Shown: one piece after another, positions 1-10,141 of the stretch
Position numbering within the stretch: the first letter of the stretch is position 1
Layout of the letters: each line of letters opens with the position of its first letter
Origin: Leptospira selangorensis
GTDB taxonomy: Bacteria > Spirochaetota > Leptospiria > Leptospirales > Leptospiraceae
Length of the DNA: 64,000 bases
Reading direction: 5' to 3'
Assembly: GCF_004769405.1 (NCBI RefSeq)
Contig: NZ_RQES01000019.1
Coordinates: 248,001 to 312,000 of the forward strand
Program-made: the position numbers and the translations under genes
The notes under the pieces: generated by a model
What the model saw: only the letters and a program-made list of their open reading frames with translations
Told to the model about the DNA's origin: nothing
The model's database searches: none

Positions 1-889
1 AGAAGTTGAGTGGAAGTTCTCCCACTACCTTATTGAAACAAAGGAAAAGTTTTTCTCCCGCAAGATTTGTTAGATCATTGATTTTAGGAGAATTCAGTCT
101 TGCTCCTAATCCGGATTTTTTAGATGAATTCCATACACCTTGCAAAAGTTTTTGGATCTCTAAAGAGGATAATTCGATTCTGAATGCATTTCCTAAAACT
201 TCAGGAAAATTATGAGCCTCATCTACTACGATCTTTTTGAAATCAGGAAGAATATTAAAATCGGATGCTATATGTGCCGCGAGTAAAGAATGGTTTACGA
301 TCAGTAGATTTGATTTTTGCCATTTAGCTCTTTCTAAAAAATAAAAAGAATGGGAGAAGTTAGGGCAACTTCTTCCTAAACAAGAATCAGCTTCTCTTGT
401 TACCTTGGACCAAAAATCAGGGGAGGCATATCCATCATATTCTTGCCTTCTTCCTGATTCGGATTGGTTTACCCAGTCCTTAAAGGAATTCAAATGTTCC
501 ATCATCTCAGGACCGAAGGTTCCTTGGGTAAGAACATTTCCTAATTTTCTTTTACAAACATAATTAGAAGCGCCCATCGCGATTTCCGCTTTTACTTCTT
601 GTCCCAAAATTTGAGAAACAAGAGGGATATCCTTTCGGATAAGCTGGTCTTGTAGAGCCTTAGTTTCTGTGGAGATAACTACAATCTCTTCTCCTTCGAG
701 TGCGCTGATTGCTGCCGGGATTAGATAGGCCAATGATTTTCCAACACCGGTTCCCGCTTCTACGATCAAGTGTTCCGAACTGGCAAATGCTTGTTCTACA
801 CTATTTGCCATTTGGATCTGGCCCGCTCTGGATTCGAAATCGGGCCAGAGTTTGGAAAGTTTTTTGAATTGTTCTTCTACTCTACTCAA
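1..889 (-). CDS. DinG/Rad3-type ATP-dependent DNA helicase, 3' end beyond the window
   Basis: The minus strand is open from a TTG at 889 to the left edge, about 296 residues. The N-terminal part shows a Q-motif-like start ([11 protein letters not shown]), Walker A (EAGTGVGKS), motif Ia ([11 protein letters not shown]), a cysteine at YVCKRKL and CLGRSC, which fit the iron-sulphur cluster of XPD/DinG helicases, then the DEAH box ([11 protein letters not shown]). This family unwinds DNA 5' to 3' using ATP in repair. The stop of the upstream transporter gene lies in the same frame 6 nt before the TTG, so TTG is the only plausible start and translation is probably coupled. The C-terminal helicase domain is not visible. 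Confidence 0.85.
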   Translation of the reverse strand, partial: MSRVEEQFKKLSKLWPDFESRAGQIQMANSVEQAFASSEHLIVEAGTGVGKSLAYLIPAAISALEGEEIVVISTETKALQDQLIRKDIPLVSQILGQEVKAEIAMGASNYVCKRKLGNVLTQGTFGPEMMEHLNSFKDWVNQSESGRRQEYDGYASPDFWSKVTREADSCLGRSCPNFSHSFYFLERAKWQKSNLLIVNHSLLAAHIASDFNILPDFKKIVVDEAHNFPEVLGNAFRIELSSLEIQKLLQGVWNSSKKSGLGARLNSPKINDLTNLAGEKLFLCFNKVVGELPLNF

Positions 890-895
890 AGCGAC

Positions 896-2704
896 TCACG
901 CTTCCCTGGTTCGGAAAAGTTTGATTACACAATATAAGGATAGAAGGGTTACTAAACCGAGAGAAACCCACATGATGAGTGCTCCATCCAATGTTAATTC
1001 TGGAGAAACGGATCCGAATGCCGCCTTGACAGAGCCGGTTTCTTTGTATGGGAAAATATTCATAAAGAATGCCAAGATCAGTATAAAACTTCCCAAAAAG
1101 ATTGGTAGCACTTTGTTCGTGGATTTATTCTTAGATTCTTCCTTACCTTTTAAGCTAAGATGTACGAGTAGATAGACGAATCCGAAAACTGCGATAATTG
1201 CCAGAAATACGTAACGAGAGATCAATGCCTGGAATTTTGCTTCTTCTGCGCTTGTTCCGACTGGAGCGTTTACAATCATCCAATCCACATCCATCTTATT
1301 CATATAAGATCCCAGATTTTGGTAGAGGAACATTCCGAATACGATCAACAAGAATGCCGGTGTCACATATTGGATTACCCACCAGAAAAACTTAGGTAGG
1401 TGAGCCTGTGCGCCTTTATGACCTTCTTCTAAACCTTTTTTAGCTCCGATCACCCAACCGAAAATTACGATCTGTAAAGTGGCCAAGATATAAATAAGAA
1501 CTGTTCCGACCCAGAAATCCGCTTGGTCTAACGCATTGAAATTTTTATTAAAATATAAGATCGGGAAAGAAAGTCCGAATGTGAAAATAAAAAGTATAAA
1601 ACTGGAAGTCCTTCTTCTGATATGGAAAGCTTCTTCCAAAAATACGATCACAGGTTGTAACATAGTTACGGAGGAGGTAAGTGCCGCTAAGAATAGAACG
1701 AAATACCAGATCGCTCCGAAAAAAGATCCGCCTGGCATTAACGCGAATACGGAAGGAAGTGCGATAAATCCCATCCCGAATGTTCCAAAAGAAGTAGCGG
1801 ATACACCTAAAAATAAAAATGCTACAGGGATAGTGATCATTCCACCGAATGCAACTTCTACAAACTCGTTGAGAGAAGCGGCAGATACGGAAGATAAGAT
1901 CACATCATTCTCTTTTTTGAGATAACTGGAAAATACCAAAGCGATCCCGAAACCGGCAGACAAAGTAAAAAATATCTGGCCTGCAGCAGAGATCCAAACT
2001 TTCGCTTCACCCAATGCGGACCAATTTGGGTTCCACATTTGTGCGAGACCTAATTCTATATTATCTAAGGTTAATACTCGGACGAGAACGATGACGGAAC
2101 AGATGAGCATTGAAGGAACAGCGATCTTGGCGAATACTTCCAGTCCTTTTGCGATCCCTCTATATACTAATATAAAATTCATTAGAAAGCAGGCGAGTGT
2201 GGCGTAAAAAATTTTACCCTGCACAGCGCTTCCATTTTCCTTTGCTCCCACCAATGTATGGAAATGGTTGGAAGAATTTTGGATGAGAGAATTCAGATCC
2301 CCATTTCCTGAATTCAAACTGATACTTCCGGTCACAAAATCGAAAGCATAGGCAAGACACCAAGCTTCTACAAAAACATAATAGACATATATCAATAAAG
2401 GAATGGTAACTCCGATCGTTCCAAGCAGTCTAAGAGGAACACCGGAAAGATAGGCACGGAACAAATTCGGAAAACTATGCCCTTGTTCACCACCCATTCT
2501 TCCCATTACCCACTCGGTGATACAGACTGGAATTCCAACCAGGATAAAACTGATGATATAGGGGAGAAGGAAAGCTCCTCCTCCATTCTGTACTGCCTGT
2601 CCCGGAAATCGGAGGAAGTTTCCGAGTCCGATCGCTCCAGAGGCAACGGTTAATATGAGTCCAGTACGGGATTTCCAACTTTCCTTGGGCGGTTCTTTAG
2701 ACAT
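896..2704 (-). CDS. Sodium-dependent transporter, neurotransmitter:sodium symporter (NSS/SNF) family
   Basis: This 602-residue polytopic inner-membrane protein has the family signature near its N-terminus: [20 protein letters not shown] followed by GAFLLPY, the unwound TM1 sodium and substrate site of LeuT-fold carriers. About 12 hydrophobic segments follow. Bacterial members co-transport amino acids with Na+; the substrate cannot be read from sequence. It is somewhat longer than LeuT (about 510 residues), mainly from a longer C-terminal part. The gene is divergent from clpB and is followed 6 nt later by the DinG-like helicase, so the two probably share a transcript. Confidence 0.9.
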   Translation of the reverse strand: MSKEPPKESWKSRTGLILTVASGAIGLGNFLRFPGQAVQNGGGAFLLPYIISFILVGIPVCITEWVMGRMGGEQGHSFPNLFRAYLSGVPLRLLGTIGVTIPLLIYVYYVFVEAWCLAYAFDFVTGSISLNSGNGDLNSLIQNSSNHFHTLVGAKENGSAVQGKIFYATLACFLMNFILVYRGIAKGLEVFAKIAVPSMLICSVIVLVRVLTLDNIELGLAQMWNPNWSALGEAKVWISAAGQIFFTLSAGFGIALVFSSYLKKENDVILSSVSAASLNEFVEVAFGGMITIPVAFLFLGVSATSFGTFGMGFIALPSVFALMPGGSFFGAIWYFVLFLAALTSSVTMLQPVIVFLEEAFHIRRRTSSFILFIFTFGLSFPILYFNKNFNALDQADFWVGTVLIYILATLQIVIFGWVIGAKKGLEEGHKGAQAHLPKFFWWVIQYVTPAFLLIVFGMFLYQNLGSYMNKMDVDWMIVNAPVGTSAEEAKFQALISRYVFLAIIAVFGFVYLLVHLSLKGKEESKNKSTNKVLPIFLGSFILILAFFMNIFPYKETGSVKAAFGSVSPELTLDGALIMWVSLGLVTLLSLYCVIKLFRTREA

Positions 2705-2886
2705 GTGATGAACTTAATCCCAGTAAAATAGTCCTCCTTGTCAAAACGAATTCGGATTTAGGAATGGAAAAAAACGGGACATAATGGGCTTAAAACCGTA
2801 TCTGACTTTATGGCAGAAAAAATTGGAAAAAATGCAATAGCTCCAGTCTAAGTAATAACTCGAATATAGAATGGATTCGTACATAA

Positions 2887-5454
2887 ATGAAACTAGATAA
2901 GATCACATTAAAATTGAATGAAGCGCTTTCCGGTGCTCAAAGCTCTTATGATAAGAACCCAGAGATACAAGAGGAACATATCATTGCTCAGATCCTAAGC
3001 CAAGGAGATGGGTTTGCACCTCCTTTGTTTTCCAAGCTGGGTTTGAATCTGTCCGAGTTTCGACGCAAGACAGAAGAAGCGATCAACAAACTTCCAAAGG
3101 TAGAAGGTCCTTCCGAGAAGGGATTCTCACGGGCATCTATCTCACTCTTACAATCTTCCGACAAAGTTCGGGCAGAGCTGAAGGATGAATATCTATCTAC
3201 GGACCATGTTCTCTTGGCATTTTTGAAGAATGGAACTTCTTCACTTCGCCAAGAATTCATTCAATTGGGAATCGATTATCCTAAATTATTAAAAGCAGTA
3301 ATAGAACTCAGAAAAGGACAACCTATCATGGATGATACACCTGAAAACAAAGCGGATGCCTTGAAAAAATATGCAAAAAATCTAAATGAGCTGGCGAAAC
3401 TCGGCAAATTAGATCCGGTCATTGGAAGGGACGAGGAGATCAGAAGGACCATCCAAGTGCTTTCTCGCAGGACCAAAAATAATCCGGTCTTAATCGGTGA
3501 ACCTGGAGTCGGTAAAACAGCAATCGTAGAAGGACTCGCCGGTAAGATCATACAAGGAGAAGTTCCGGAAGGAATTAAGACCAAGACTATCTATGCTTTG
3601 GATCTAGGAGCGATGATCGCAGGAGCAAAGTATAGAGGGGAATTTGAAGAAAGGTTAAAGGCCACTCTAGACGAAGTAAAACATAGCGACGGGAATATCA
3701 TACTATTCATAGATGAGATCCATACACTCGTGGGGGCAGGCGCGCAAGAAGGAGCAATGGATGCTTCTAATATGCTGAAACCGATGCTTGCACGTGGAGA
3801 ACTTCGTTGTATAGGTGCAACTACCTTAAAGGAATACCAGAAGTATATCGAAAAGGATGCGGCCTTAGAAAGAAGGTTCCAACCGGTTTATGTAAAAGAA
3901 CCAAGTGTGGAAGAAACAGTTACAATTCTTCGCGGTTTAAAAGATAGATACGAACTTCATCATGGAATTAAAATATTGGATTCCGCGATCGTAGCTGCAG
4001 CCAGTTTATCAAATCGTTATATTGCGGATCGTTTCCTTCCGGACAAGGCAGTTGATCTGATAGACGAAGCAAGTTCCAAGATGAGGATAGAAATGGATTC
4101 TATGCCGGAAGAATTGGACAAGCTAAGTAAAAAGATCCAGTCTTTGAAGATCGAAAAAGAAGCCCTCAAAAGAGAAACGGATCCTGCTTCTAAACAAAGA
4201 GTGGAGAATATAGCAAAAGAACTTTCAGAACAGGAAGAACTTTTTAGAAATCTAAAAGCACGTTGGGATCTTGAAAAATCTAAAATTTCCAAAATTAAGG
4301 AAATCAAGGAAGAAACGGATAAATACAAGGTTTTAGAAGCCGAGGCGGAGAGAAGGGGAGAGATCAATAGGGTCGCGGAAATACGTTATGGAAAACTAAT
4401 AGAACTTTCCAAAGAAATGGAAAAGGCGAACGCGGAACTAAAAAAGATCTCAGGCTCGGGAAGACTTCTAAAAGAAGAAGTAGATGAGGAAGATATCGCA
4501 AATATAGTCTCTCGCTGGACCGGAATTCCAGTATCTAAGATGCTCCAAGGAGAGAAGGCGAAACTTCTTAAAATGGAAGATTCACTGAAGATCAAGGTAA
4601 TCGGCCAGGATCATGCTTTGGAATTATTATCCGAAGCGATCCGTAGATCCAGAGCAGGGATTGCAGATCCGAATCGTCCTATTGGTACATTCTTATTCTT
4701 GGGACCTACAGGTGTGGGTAAAACGGAAACTGCAAAGGCTTTGTCCGAATTTTTATTCGATGATGTGAATGCGATGCTTCGTATAGATATGAGCGAATAT
4801 ATGGAAGCTCATTCCGTATCCAGACTGATCGGTGCTCCTCCAGGTTATATTGGACATGATGAAGGTGGACAATTGACAGAAGCAGTAAGACGCAGACCAT
4901 ATTCTGTGCTCTTATTCGATGAGGTAGAGAAGGCTCATCCGGAAGTATTCAATATTTTCTTACAGATACTGGACGAGGGTAGGTTGACCGACTCCAAAGG
5001 AAGGAATGTGGACTTTAAGAATACTGTCATCATTCTTACTTCCAATATCGGCTCTGATGTTTTAGGTTCTACGGAATATTCGGAAGAGGAAAAAGAAAGA
5101 ATGGTGGAACAAAGGTTGAAAAAACATTTCAAACCCGAGTTCTTAAATCGTTTGGACGAAGTGATCCTATTCAAATCCGTTGATGAGGCAATGATCGCTA
5201 AGATCGCAGAACTTCAATTGCAGATCATGGCTAAGAAGGCGGCAGAGAATGGACTTACAGTTAGCTTTACTCCTGCATTAAAAAAACATATAGTGCAGGC
5301 CGGTTTTGATCCTGAATACGGAGCAAGACCTTTAAAGAGACTAGTCCAACGAGAAATTGGGAACGCTCTTAGTAGTTTTATACTGAAGGGTGAATTTAAG
5401 GAAGGGCAGAGTATCGTTCTGGATTATTCCGGCGGAACCGTACTCGTCAAGTAA
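2887..5454 (+). CDS. clpB: ATP-dependent chaperone ClpB (protein disaggregase)
   Basis: ClpB works with DnaK/DnaJ/GrpE to pull polypeptides out of aggregates in the cytoplasm. The 855-residue length is typical. Domains in order: double Clp-N repeat (about 1-145), first AAA+ module with Walker A GEPGVGKT near residue 204 and Walker [10 protein letters not shown], a long coiled-coil middle domain (about 395-525), and a second AAA+ module with Walker A GPTGVGKT near 605 and Walker [15 protein letters not shown]. The C-terminal domain shows [12 protein letters not shown]. There is no ClpP-binding IGL loop evident, as expected for ClpB. The gene stands alone, with an intrinsic terminator directly downstream. 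I could not identify a heat-shock promoter or a CIRCE element in the 182 nt upstream. Confidence 0.97.
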   Translation: MKLDKITLKLNEALSGAQSSYDKNPEIQEEHIIAQILSQGDGFAPPLFSKLGLNLSEFRRKTEEAINKLPKVEGPSEKGFSRASISLLQSSDKVRAELKDEYLSTDHVLLAFLKNGTSSLRQEFIQLGIDYPKLLKAVIELRKGQPIMDDTPENKADALKKYAKNLNELAKLGKLDPVIGRDEEIRRTIQVLSRRTKNNPVLIGEPGVGKTAIVEGLAGKIIQGEVPEGIKTKTIYALDLGAMIAGAKYRGEFEERLKATLDEVKHSDGNIILFIDEIHTLVGAGAQEGAMDASNMLKPMLARGELRCIGATTLKEYQKYIEKDAALERRFQPVYVKEPSVEETVTILRGLKDRYELHHGIKILDSAIVAAASLSNRYIADRFLPDKAVDLIDEASSKMRIEMDSMPEELDKLSKKIQSLKIEKEALKRETDPASKQRVENIAKELSEQEELFRNLKARWDLEKSKISKIKEIKEETDKYKVLEAEAERRGEINRVAEIRYGKLIELSKEMEKANAELKKISGSGRLLKEEVDEEDIANIVSRWTGIPVSKMLQGEKAKLLKMEDSLKIKVIGQDHALELLSEAIRRSRAGIADPNRPIGTFLFLGPTGVGKTETAKALSEFLFDDVNAMLRIDMSEYMEAHSVSRLIGAPPGYIGHDEGGQLTEAVRRRPYSVLLFDEVEKAHPEVFNIFLQILDEGRLTDSKGRNVDFKNTVIILTSNIGSDVLGSTEYSEEEKERMVEQRLKKHFKPEFLNRLDEVILFKSVDEAMIAKIAELQLQIMAKKAAENGLTVSFTPALKKHIVQAGFDPEYGARPLKRLVQREIGNALSSFILKGEFKEGQSIVLDYSGGTVLVK

Positions 5455-5464
5455 CCTCCAATAA

Positions 5465-5495
5465 AAAACCCCGGGTTTTATAAACCTGGGGTTTT
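5465..5495 (+). terminator. Intrinsic terminator downstream of clpB
   Basis: A 14-bp stem with one G-U pair (AAAACCCCGGGTTT against AAACCTGGGGTTTT) closes a short TA loop and ends in a T run inside the stem. It begins 10 nt after the clpB stop codon. Confidence 0.8.
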
Positions 5496-5543
5496 ACTAA
5501 GGTACAGCACATAGTAAGGGAAAAAGAATGTGCAGTATTGCTT

Positions 5544-5563
5544 ACGGGAGTTTTACCTCCCGT
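5544..5563 (-). other. 7-bp hairpin after the double-HTH gene
   Basis: ACGGGAG and CTCCCGT form a perfect 7-bp stem around a 6-nt loop just past the stop codon of the minus-strand HTH gene. No T run follows on the minus strand, so it may be a 3'-end stabilising hairpin or a weak terminator. Confidence 0.4.
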
Positions 5564-5570
5564 GTTCGAT

Positions 5571-5996
5571 TTAGAATTCTACTTTATGTAGAAATAATTC
5601 CTCTTTTTTCATTTTTAAAACTTTAGAAGCCATGCTCTTGAAATCTTCAGGCGGCTCTAATAGTCCTAACTCCACTTTGGAAAGGAAAGGAGTTGAGACC
5701 TTTAATTTTTTAGCCATATCATATTGTTTGATTCCCAATTCTCTGCGTTTTGCCCAGAGTTTATTGGTAAGTCCTTGGCTGAATTCAGGATAAACTTCTT
5801 CTACCGGACTTTCGTTAAATAACTTATCTAATGTCGTTTTCAAATATTTAGCGCAAGCCTGTCTGAATTTTTCAGTAGGAGCTTGGCTTCCGGTTTCAAT
5901 TTTGGAAAGGTAGCTAGGGGATACACCCAGAGCCCTTGCCATATCATATTGCTTGATTCCCCGTTTTTTACGGAGCATATAGATGTGGTTGTTCAT
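5571..5996 (-). CDS. Double XRE-type HTH DNA-binding protein
   Basis: The 141-residue protein is two Cro/C1-type helix-turn-helix domains in tandem, residues about 5-60 and 76-131. Each half carries the same block: GIKQYDMARALGVSPSYLSK in the first and GIKQYDMAKKLKVSTPFLSK in the second. The DNA also repeats, since the sequence coding for the IKQYDMA block recurs near 5714-5735 and 5938-5959, pointing to internal duplication. A monomer would then hold two recognition helices and could act like a built-in dimer. The start is set by GGGGAAAAG just before ATG. A perfect 12-bp palindrome sits 19-30 nt upstream of the start codon, suggesting autoregulation. The target genes are unknown. Confidence 0.8.
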   Translation of the reverse strand: MNNHIYMLRKKRGIKQYDMARALGVSPSYLSKIETGSQAPTEKFRQACAKYLKTTLDKLFNESPVEEVYPEFSQGLTNKLWAKRRELGIKQYDMAKKLKVSTPFLSKVELGLLEPPEDFKSMASKVLKMKKEELFLHKVEF

Positions 5997-6014
5997 TCTT
6001 TTCCCCTTTTTAAC

Positions 6015-6026
6015 CGTTTTAAAACG
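6015..6026. promoter_or_regulatory. Palindrome CGTTTTAAAACG upstream of the double-HTH gene
   Basis: A perfect 12-bp palindrome lies 19-30 nt before the HTH start codon, a position where bound protein would block the promoter or transcript start. It is the best candidate for an autoregulatory operator. No footprint or second copy elsewhere in the window supports it. Confidence 0.35.
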
Positions 6027-6197
6027 ACCTTACTTTGCCTCAAGAATAAATTTCCATCATGCTCAACAGGCACTTAAGTATAGAAATTTTTTCCAAAGTC
6101 GGCTAATACTAAGAGAGATAAGAATAAGAATCAAGCATTTGCAATCTTATTCTATAAAAAAAGGCGTTAGACTTTATCAAGAATTGTAGAACACGGT

Positions 6198-6242
6198 CAG
6201 TAGCCCGAAGTATAAAGGTCAATAACCTCTTCGGACTACTGG
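6198..6242. repeat. 13-bp inverted repeat in the intergenic region
   Basis: CAGTAGCCCGAAG at 6198-6210 faces CTTCGGACTACTG at 6230-6242, with one mismatch (a G-U pair in the minus-strand RNA). The intervening 19 nt hold a smaller GGT/ACC repeat. It lies about 43 nt after the PpiC-like gene stop, so it may end that transcript, although no T run follows on either strand. Confidence 0.5.
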
Positions 6243-6284
6243 TTTAAGGGATATCTAAGCTATCGTAAACTATACGCTATACGA

Positions 6285-7820
6285 TCAGATCTTACCTTCT
6301 TTTAATCTGCTAGAGTCCAGAATGAATTGGTAATCTGTTTTAAGCTTTTGGGTAAGCTCTCTAACGAAATTTTGTTTCTTAGCACGGATCAAATCTTCTT
6401 TGATTCTCTCTCTAACTTCACCATAAGGCATAGGAGTTCTGTCTTGAGGATTGTTCGGATTTGATTTAGCATAAGAGAACATTTTGGCAGCTTCGTACTG
6501 CTCTCTCATTTCTGCTTCTGAAACAGTTACATCGCTTGGAAGTTCTCTCTTGAATACCAATGGTTGTACAATGTATAGTTTCATTACATTGAACATATCT
6601 TGGAAATCTTTAGATTCTAAAGCGTCTTTTAATTCAGTAGAATGATCCGCTATTTTATACCAAATATATTGTTGTCTGAAAAATTGGAGCACATTCGCTT
6701 TATCATCTAGTTTAGAAGAATCAAGGCCGCTTTGTTTTGCCAATTGTTCCAACTCGTTCAAAACATCTTTGAACTTAACGGTTTCGCCTGTTTTGGTATT
6801 AGTTAATAGGACAGATTCATGATTGAAAGTATTCAGATTGTCTTGGGTGATATTAGCCTTTTCGAAACCAGCATTCTTTACTAATTGTTCTTCTTGCTCG
6901 CTAACTGCGCTGAACAAGAATCTTTTTTTCATGAAGTCTTCGTAACGAGGGGCGATATCATCTACTTTCAGGTCTAGATAATTACGTTTTACTTCTGCTT
7001 TGATCTGGTCCGAAATTCCAGGAGTCTCAATGTATTTTTTAGCGAGACTTTTTAGTTTTCCGAATTCTTTTGAGAAAAATTTTCCTACTCTCGAAGCGTA
7101 AATTGTCTCTACTCTTTCTACTCTTAAGATCAGGAATTTTTTCCTTCTAGGAGCTTTCGGATCAGATCCTGGAGGAAGTTGGTCATCGATCTCTTTTAAG
7201 ACCCATTTCCCTTCGTTCTCGGCAGCTTCTTGGTAAAAAGCAAGGTTAGGATCATTTCCACAATTTAAACATTGTGGCTCTAATAATCCACCCACTGCTT
7301 TGTATGCAGGTTGATCAGTATGATCTTGCACATATTGGATGATTTCTTTTTTAGAGGAAAGTTTTTGGATCCCTTCAAAAATACTTTGGGCTCTTTGTCT
7401 TGTGACTTCTTCGTCTTTAGGATCGAAAGAAAAAACTGCGATTACTCGAACAAAAGCGAATTTTAATTTACCAACTTGCTCCAACTTCTCCGCTAAATTT
7501 CTTTGGAGGAAAGAAGCAGCCATTTGTGGTTTGGAGTATTTTAAGAAAACTGATAGTTCATCTTCGGATACAAGTTTCTTTTCTGTATTGTACAAAGAGA
7601 TCAATTTGAAAAGACCTAAAGTTTCCAGAAGTTGAGTTTGTTCTTCTTTGGTTGGATGATTCGGCTCCGGTTTGCGTCCGCCTGTATTTAGTTGGTAGAA
7701 GTTCCTGAGTTCTTTTCTGGTAACTGTTCCTCCTTTGAAAGAGGCTAATACATCCGAGTCCGAATTACACTGAAAGAGTAATGCCGCCAGGAAGGAGAGT
7801 ACGATTATTTTTTTGTTCAT
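6285..7820 (-). CDS. PpiC/SurA-like lipoprotein (putative periplasmic chaperone)
   Basis: The 511-residue product starts with a lipoprotein signal peptide ending in LLFQC, a spirochaete-type lipobox with Cys18. Residues about 115-235 resemble a parvulin (PpiC) rotamase domain: FAFVRVIAVFS, an AQSIFEGIQ helix, the AVGGLLEP turn, and FLILRVERVE. A second long helical part follows, ending in a region like a SurA/PpiD chaperone arm. Such proteins help outer-membrane proteins fold in the periplasm. The catalytic residues of parvulin are not convincingly conserved, so a chaperone role is more likely than proline isomerisation. It follows two small unknown genes on the same strand. Confidence 0.6.
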   Translation of the reverse strand: MNKKIIVLSFLAALLFQCNSDSDVLASFKGGTVTRKELRNFYQLNTGGRKPEPNHPTKEEQTQLLETLGLFKLISLYNTEKKLVSEDELSVFLKYSKPQMAASFLQRNLAEKLEQVGKLKFAFVRVIAVFSFDPKDEEVTRQRAQSIFEGIQKLSSKKEIIQYVQDHTDQPAYKAVGGLLEPQCLNCGNDPNLAFYQEAAENEGKWVLKEIDDQLPPGSDPKAPRRKKFLILRVERVETIYASRVGKFFSKEFGKLKSLAKKYIETPGISDQIKAEVKRNYLDLKVDDIAPRYEDFMKKRFLFSAVSEQEEQLVKNAGFEKANITQDNLNTFNHESVLLTNTKTGETVKFKDVLNELEQLAKQSGLDSSKLDDKANVLQFFRQQYIWYKIADHSTELKDALESKDFQDMFNVMKLYIVQPLVFKRELPSDVTVSEAEMREQYEAAKMFSYAKSNPNNPQDRTPMPYGEVRERIKEDLIRAKKQNFVRELTQKLKTDYQFILDSSRLKEGKI

Positions 7821-7860
7821 GTTGTTTTATATAACCTGTTCTTTTCGGATCTCGAAAAAA

Positions 7861-8208
7861 CTAGTATTTATGAATGGTCTTTCGGGCAGGTTGCTGCTTC
7901 TTACCTTGGATTTCAACGGATATTTCGCGAGTTAGGCGTTTTTCGTTGTCTTGGTAAAGTCCTTCGGCTGCCCTAGCGCCTGAAGGATTGCCGGAAGAAT
8001 TCCAATCGGATGGAGTTTCCTTTGTCTTCATGGAAAGCATCTCTTGTTTTTGAGTGGAGAGCTTATCCATCTCCGCTCCAATAGATACTTTTAAAGATTC
8101 GGAATAATCCCGGTCTGCTGCAATTCTATCCTTGATCTTGCCTAGTTCGGTCAGGTCCCTATCTATTTCTTCTGTTTTGCGTAAAAGATGTGCCACTTTA
8201 ATTTTCAT
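7861..8208 (-). CDS. Small charged, probably coiled-coil protein of unknown function
   Basis: I do not recognise this 115-residue protein. It has no signal peptide or membrane segment. Residues 1-60 are heptad-like and rich in Lys, Glu and Asp (LLRKTEEIDRDLTELGKIKD), which suggests a coiled coil. The C-terminal part is basic and low in hydrophobics (KKQQPARKTIHKY). A FliJ-like export chaperone has similar size and helical content, but no motif supports that. It is 18 nt downstream of the membrane protein gene and 40 nt upstream of the PpiC-like lipoprotein, so all three are probably one operon. Confidence 0.6.
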   Translation of the reverse strand: MKIKVAHLLRKTEEIDRDLTELGKIKDRIAADRDYSESLKVSIGAEMDKLSTQKQEMLSMKTKETPSDWNSSGNPSGARAAEGLYQDNEKRLTREISVEIQGKKQQPARKTIHKY

Positions 8209-8226
8209 GGAATGAGACCTGAAACT

Positions 8227-8931
8227 TTAAACTTCAGTTCCTGAGTCTAGGCCCCAGGCTGCTTCTTGCAAGTAGGAAAAAAAGAGTCCGCAGGTGAGGA
8301 TCATCAACTCCTCTCCCGGTTTGGATAGGCATATAAGAAAGAAGAAGGTAGAAAATAAGAGACCGCTAATAAGATCTTTTTTTCCCTTCCAAATTACCCA
8401 AAACATTCCTAAAAATAAGAGTACTGATTTAAATAGGGAAGGTTCTAAACCGGGATGAGCCGGCTCATATAAGAGCCAAACTCCCGAAAGTAAAACACAA
8501 AGTCCTAAAATAATAATACGAACCTGTTTCGGAATGGATAAAATTAGAAATAAGGAAAGTGCAGGGATCAGAAATGGAGAAAGTTCCCTTCTGGAAAAAG
8601 AAAGGATACAAGAACCTGCCAATATTAGGACACCTAAAGTCTCCCTAAACGCTGGCGAACGGCTTCCTAAAAAAGAAAATCCACCCGAAGAGATCATACC
8701 TGCAAGACTCAAACAAACTAAATCTAAAATGGATTCCGCAGCAGTTCCGTCCCAAAAGGAAACTGCACATATAGAAGCCGGAAATATTAAAAAATTGAGA
8801 TTGGGTCTAAGCGTTTTAGAAGAATGGAATTGGGAAAATGCGATGGTAAGACAAAGCACCAAGGAACCTGAAAATGGAAATCCATAGGTTTTGAAAAATA
8901 GATAAGCTGAGGTGAAGAATAGAAAAACCAT
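8227..8931 (-). CDS. Polytopic membrane protein of unknown function
   Basis: The 234-residue product is strongly hydrophobic with about 7-8 predicted transmembrane stretches and very short loops. I do not recognise a family. Few charged residues are buried, and no transporter or enzyme motif is seen. It heads the minus-strand group with the coiled-coil gene and the PpiC-like lipoprotein, and it is divergent from the STAS gene with only about 45 nt between the starts. Confidence 0.55.
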   Translation of the reverse strand: MVFLFFTSAYLFFKTYGFPFSGSLVLCLTIAFSQFHSSKTLRPNLNFLIFPASICAVSFWDGTAAESILDLVCLSLAGMISSGGFSFLGSRSPAFRETLGVLILAGSCILSFSRRELSPFLIPALSLFLILSIPKQVRIIILGLCVLLSGVWLLYEPAHPGLEPSLFKSVLLFLGMFWVIWKGKKDLISGLLFSTFFFLICLSKPGEELMILTCGLFFSYLQEAAWGLDSGTEV

Positions 8932-8976
8932 TTGTATCTATTATGAAATTCCGGTATCTTGACGAATCGAACCGTT

Positions 8977-9327
8977 ATGATCCTGAACGAGATTATCATC
9001 TCAACGGAAAAGATAGACAGCGTTCAAGTTCTGAAATTGCAGGGTTCTATCAACTCCTTTACGGAGAAAAAATTTAAGGATGTGCTTTCCTTGGCAGTCC
9101 GCCAGGGACCGGTCATCATGGATATGGAAGACGTACATTTGGTATCCTCCACCGGGGTCCAGGCCTTAAAAGAAGTGAGCCAATCCAGTTTTTCCAGTAA
9201 GAACAAACTCGTCCTTGTAAATATCTCCAAAGCCGTGATCAATGTTTTTAAAATGGCTGGCCTAAGTGGATTTTTCCTAATCGCAAACGACGAAGAAGCC
9301 GCCTTAAAGATGGCCTCTAAACGTTGA
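8977..9327 (+). CDS. STAS-domain protein (anti-sigma factor antagonist type)
   Basis: The 116-residue protein is a single STAS domain of the SpoIIAA/RsbV type: ILNEIIISTEKIDSVQVLKL as the first strands, then GSINSFTEKKF and DMEDVHLVSSTGVQAL. The SST G segment is where these proteins carry the phosphorylatable Ser. Family members bind an anti-sigma kinase when unphosphorylated. No partner kinase or sigma factor gene is adjacent. The ATG at 8977 gives a normal N-terminus; a TTG at 8959 in the same frame is possible, and neither has a good Shine-Dalgarno sequence. Confidence 0.85.
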   Translation: MILNEIIISTEKIDSVQVLKLQGSINSFTEKKFKDVLSLAVRQGPVIMDMEDVHLVSSTGVQALKEVSQSSFSSKNKLVLVNISKAVINVFKMAGLSGFFLIANDEEAALKMASKR

Positions 9328-9366
9328 TATTCTCGGATCTAAGATGGACAATCTCGGAAATAGAAA

Positions 9367-10122
9367 ATGAAATCTGAAAAAACTTCTTCCTTTAATTATT
9401 TTAGAAAGGCCTGGCATTTACTCGGGCTGATCATTCCCGCCTTCTATTATTTCGATGTATTCCATGGGCAATTTTTGTTAGTGTATGCTACCCGCGCTAT
9501 TCTTACAATTTTACTCATTCTATGTCTTGTACTTTTGGTCTTATTAGAGTGGGCAAGGTTCCATATTCCAGTCGTTCAAACGGTATTCGTAAAGTTAGCC
9601 GGTCCTTTATTAAAAGAAGAGGAGAAGTCCAGGATCAACGGCACATTCCCTTATTTTCTTTCCATTACATTCGTGGTCTTTTTCTTCCCTCCTGATATAG
9701 CGATTCTTTCTTTATTGTTCTTGGTGATAGGGGATCCAATGGCTGCCTGGGTCGGAACTCATTTCGGAAAGAACAGATTTTCTAATGGTAAATCAAAAGA
9801 AGGGATTTTGGCATTCATTCTATCTTCTACAATTGTAGGACTTTGGTTTATTTATGTGGTTCAGTCGGGTTCGAGAGAGCTAGGAATTTATCAATTTTCC
9901 TCCGGAGAATTTTGGCAGAATATTATCTTAGTTCTGCCTGCAGTGATCGCAGCCGCCGTTACTGAACTTTATAGTGGAACTTACTGGAATGGGATTGTGG
10001 ATGATAATCTTTTGATCCCGGTCGTATCCGCGATCATCTTGGGATTTTTTGCGTATTTTACGTTGGATCTGAGTATAGGTCAGATCTTTTTAAATCCAGC
10101 CCAAATTTTCGAAACATATTAG
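9367..10122 (+). CDS. Polyprenol/diacylglycerol kinase family membrane protein
   Basis: The 251-residue polytopic protein belongs to the Sec59/Dgk1/VTE5 group of CTP-dependent lipid kinases related to CDP-diacylglycerol synthases. Visible motifs are FRKAWHLLG at the N-terminus, VIGDPMAAWVGTHFGKNRF and NGKSKEG in the middle, and AAAVTELYSGTYWNGIVDDN with LLIPV near the C-terminus. These are the conserved cytosolic motifs. The likely reaction is phosphorylation of a long-chain prenol or diacylglycerol in the inner membrane. It follows the STAS gene by 39 nt on the same strand; whether they are functionally linked is unknown. Confidence 0.8.
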   Translation: MKSEKTSSFNYFRKAWHLLGLIIPAFYYFDVFHGQFLLVYATRAILTILLILCLVLLVLLEWARFHIPVVQTVFVKLAGPLLKEEEKSRINGTFPYFLSITFVVFFFPPDIAILSLLFLVIGDPMAAWVGTHFGKNRFSNGKSKEGILAFILSSTIVGLWFIYVVQSGSRELGIYQFSSGEFWQNIILVLPAVIAAAVTELYSGTYWNGIVDDNLLIPVVSAIILGFFAYFTLDLSIGQIFLNPAQIFETY

Positions 10123-10141
10123 AAAAATCGAATTATCTTTT

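Noticed and set aside
8534..8887. 117-codon plus-strand frame opposite the membrane protein gene
   Set aside because: Charged, low-complexity translation typical of the complement of hydrophobic codons.
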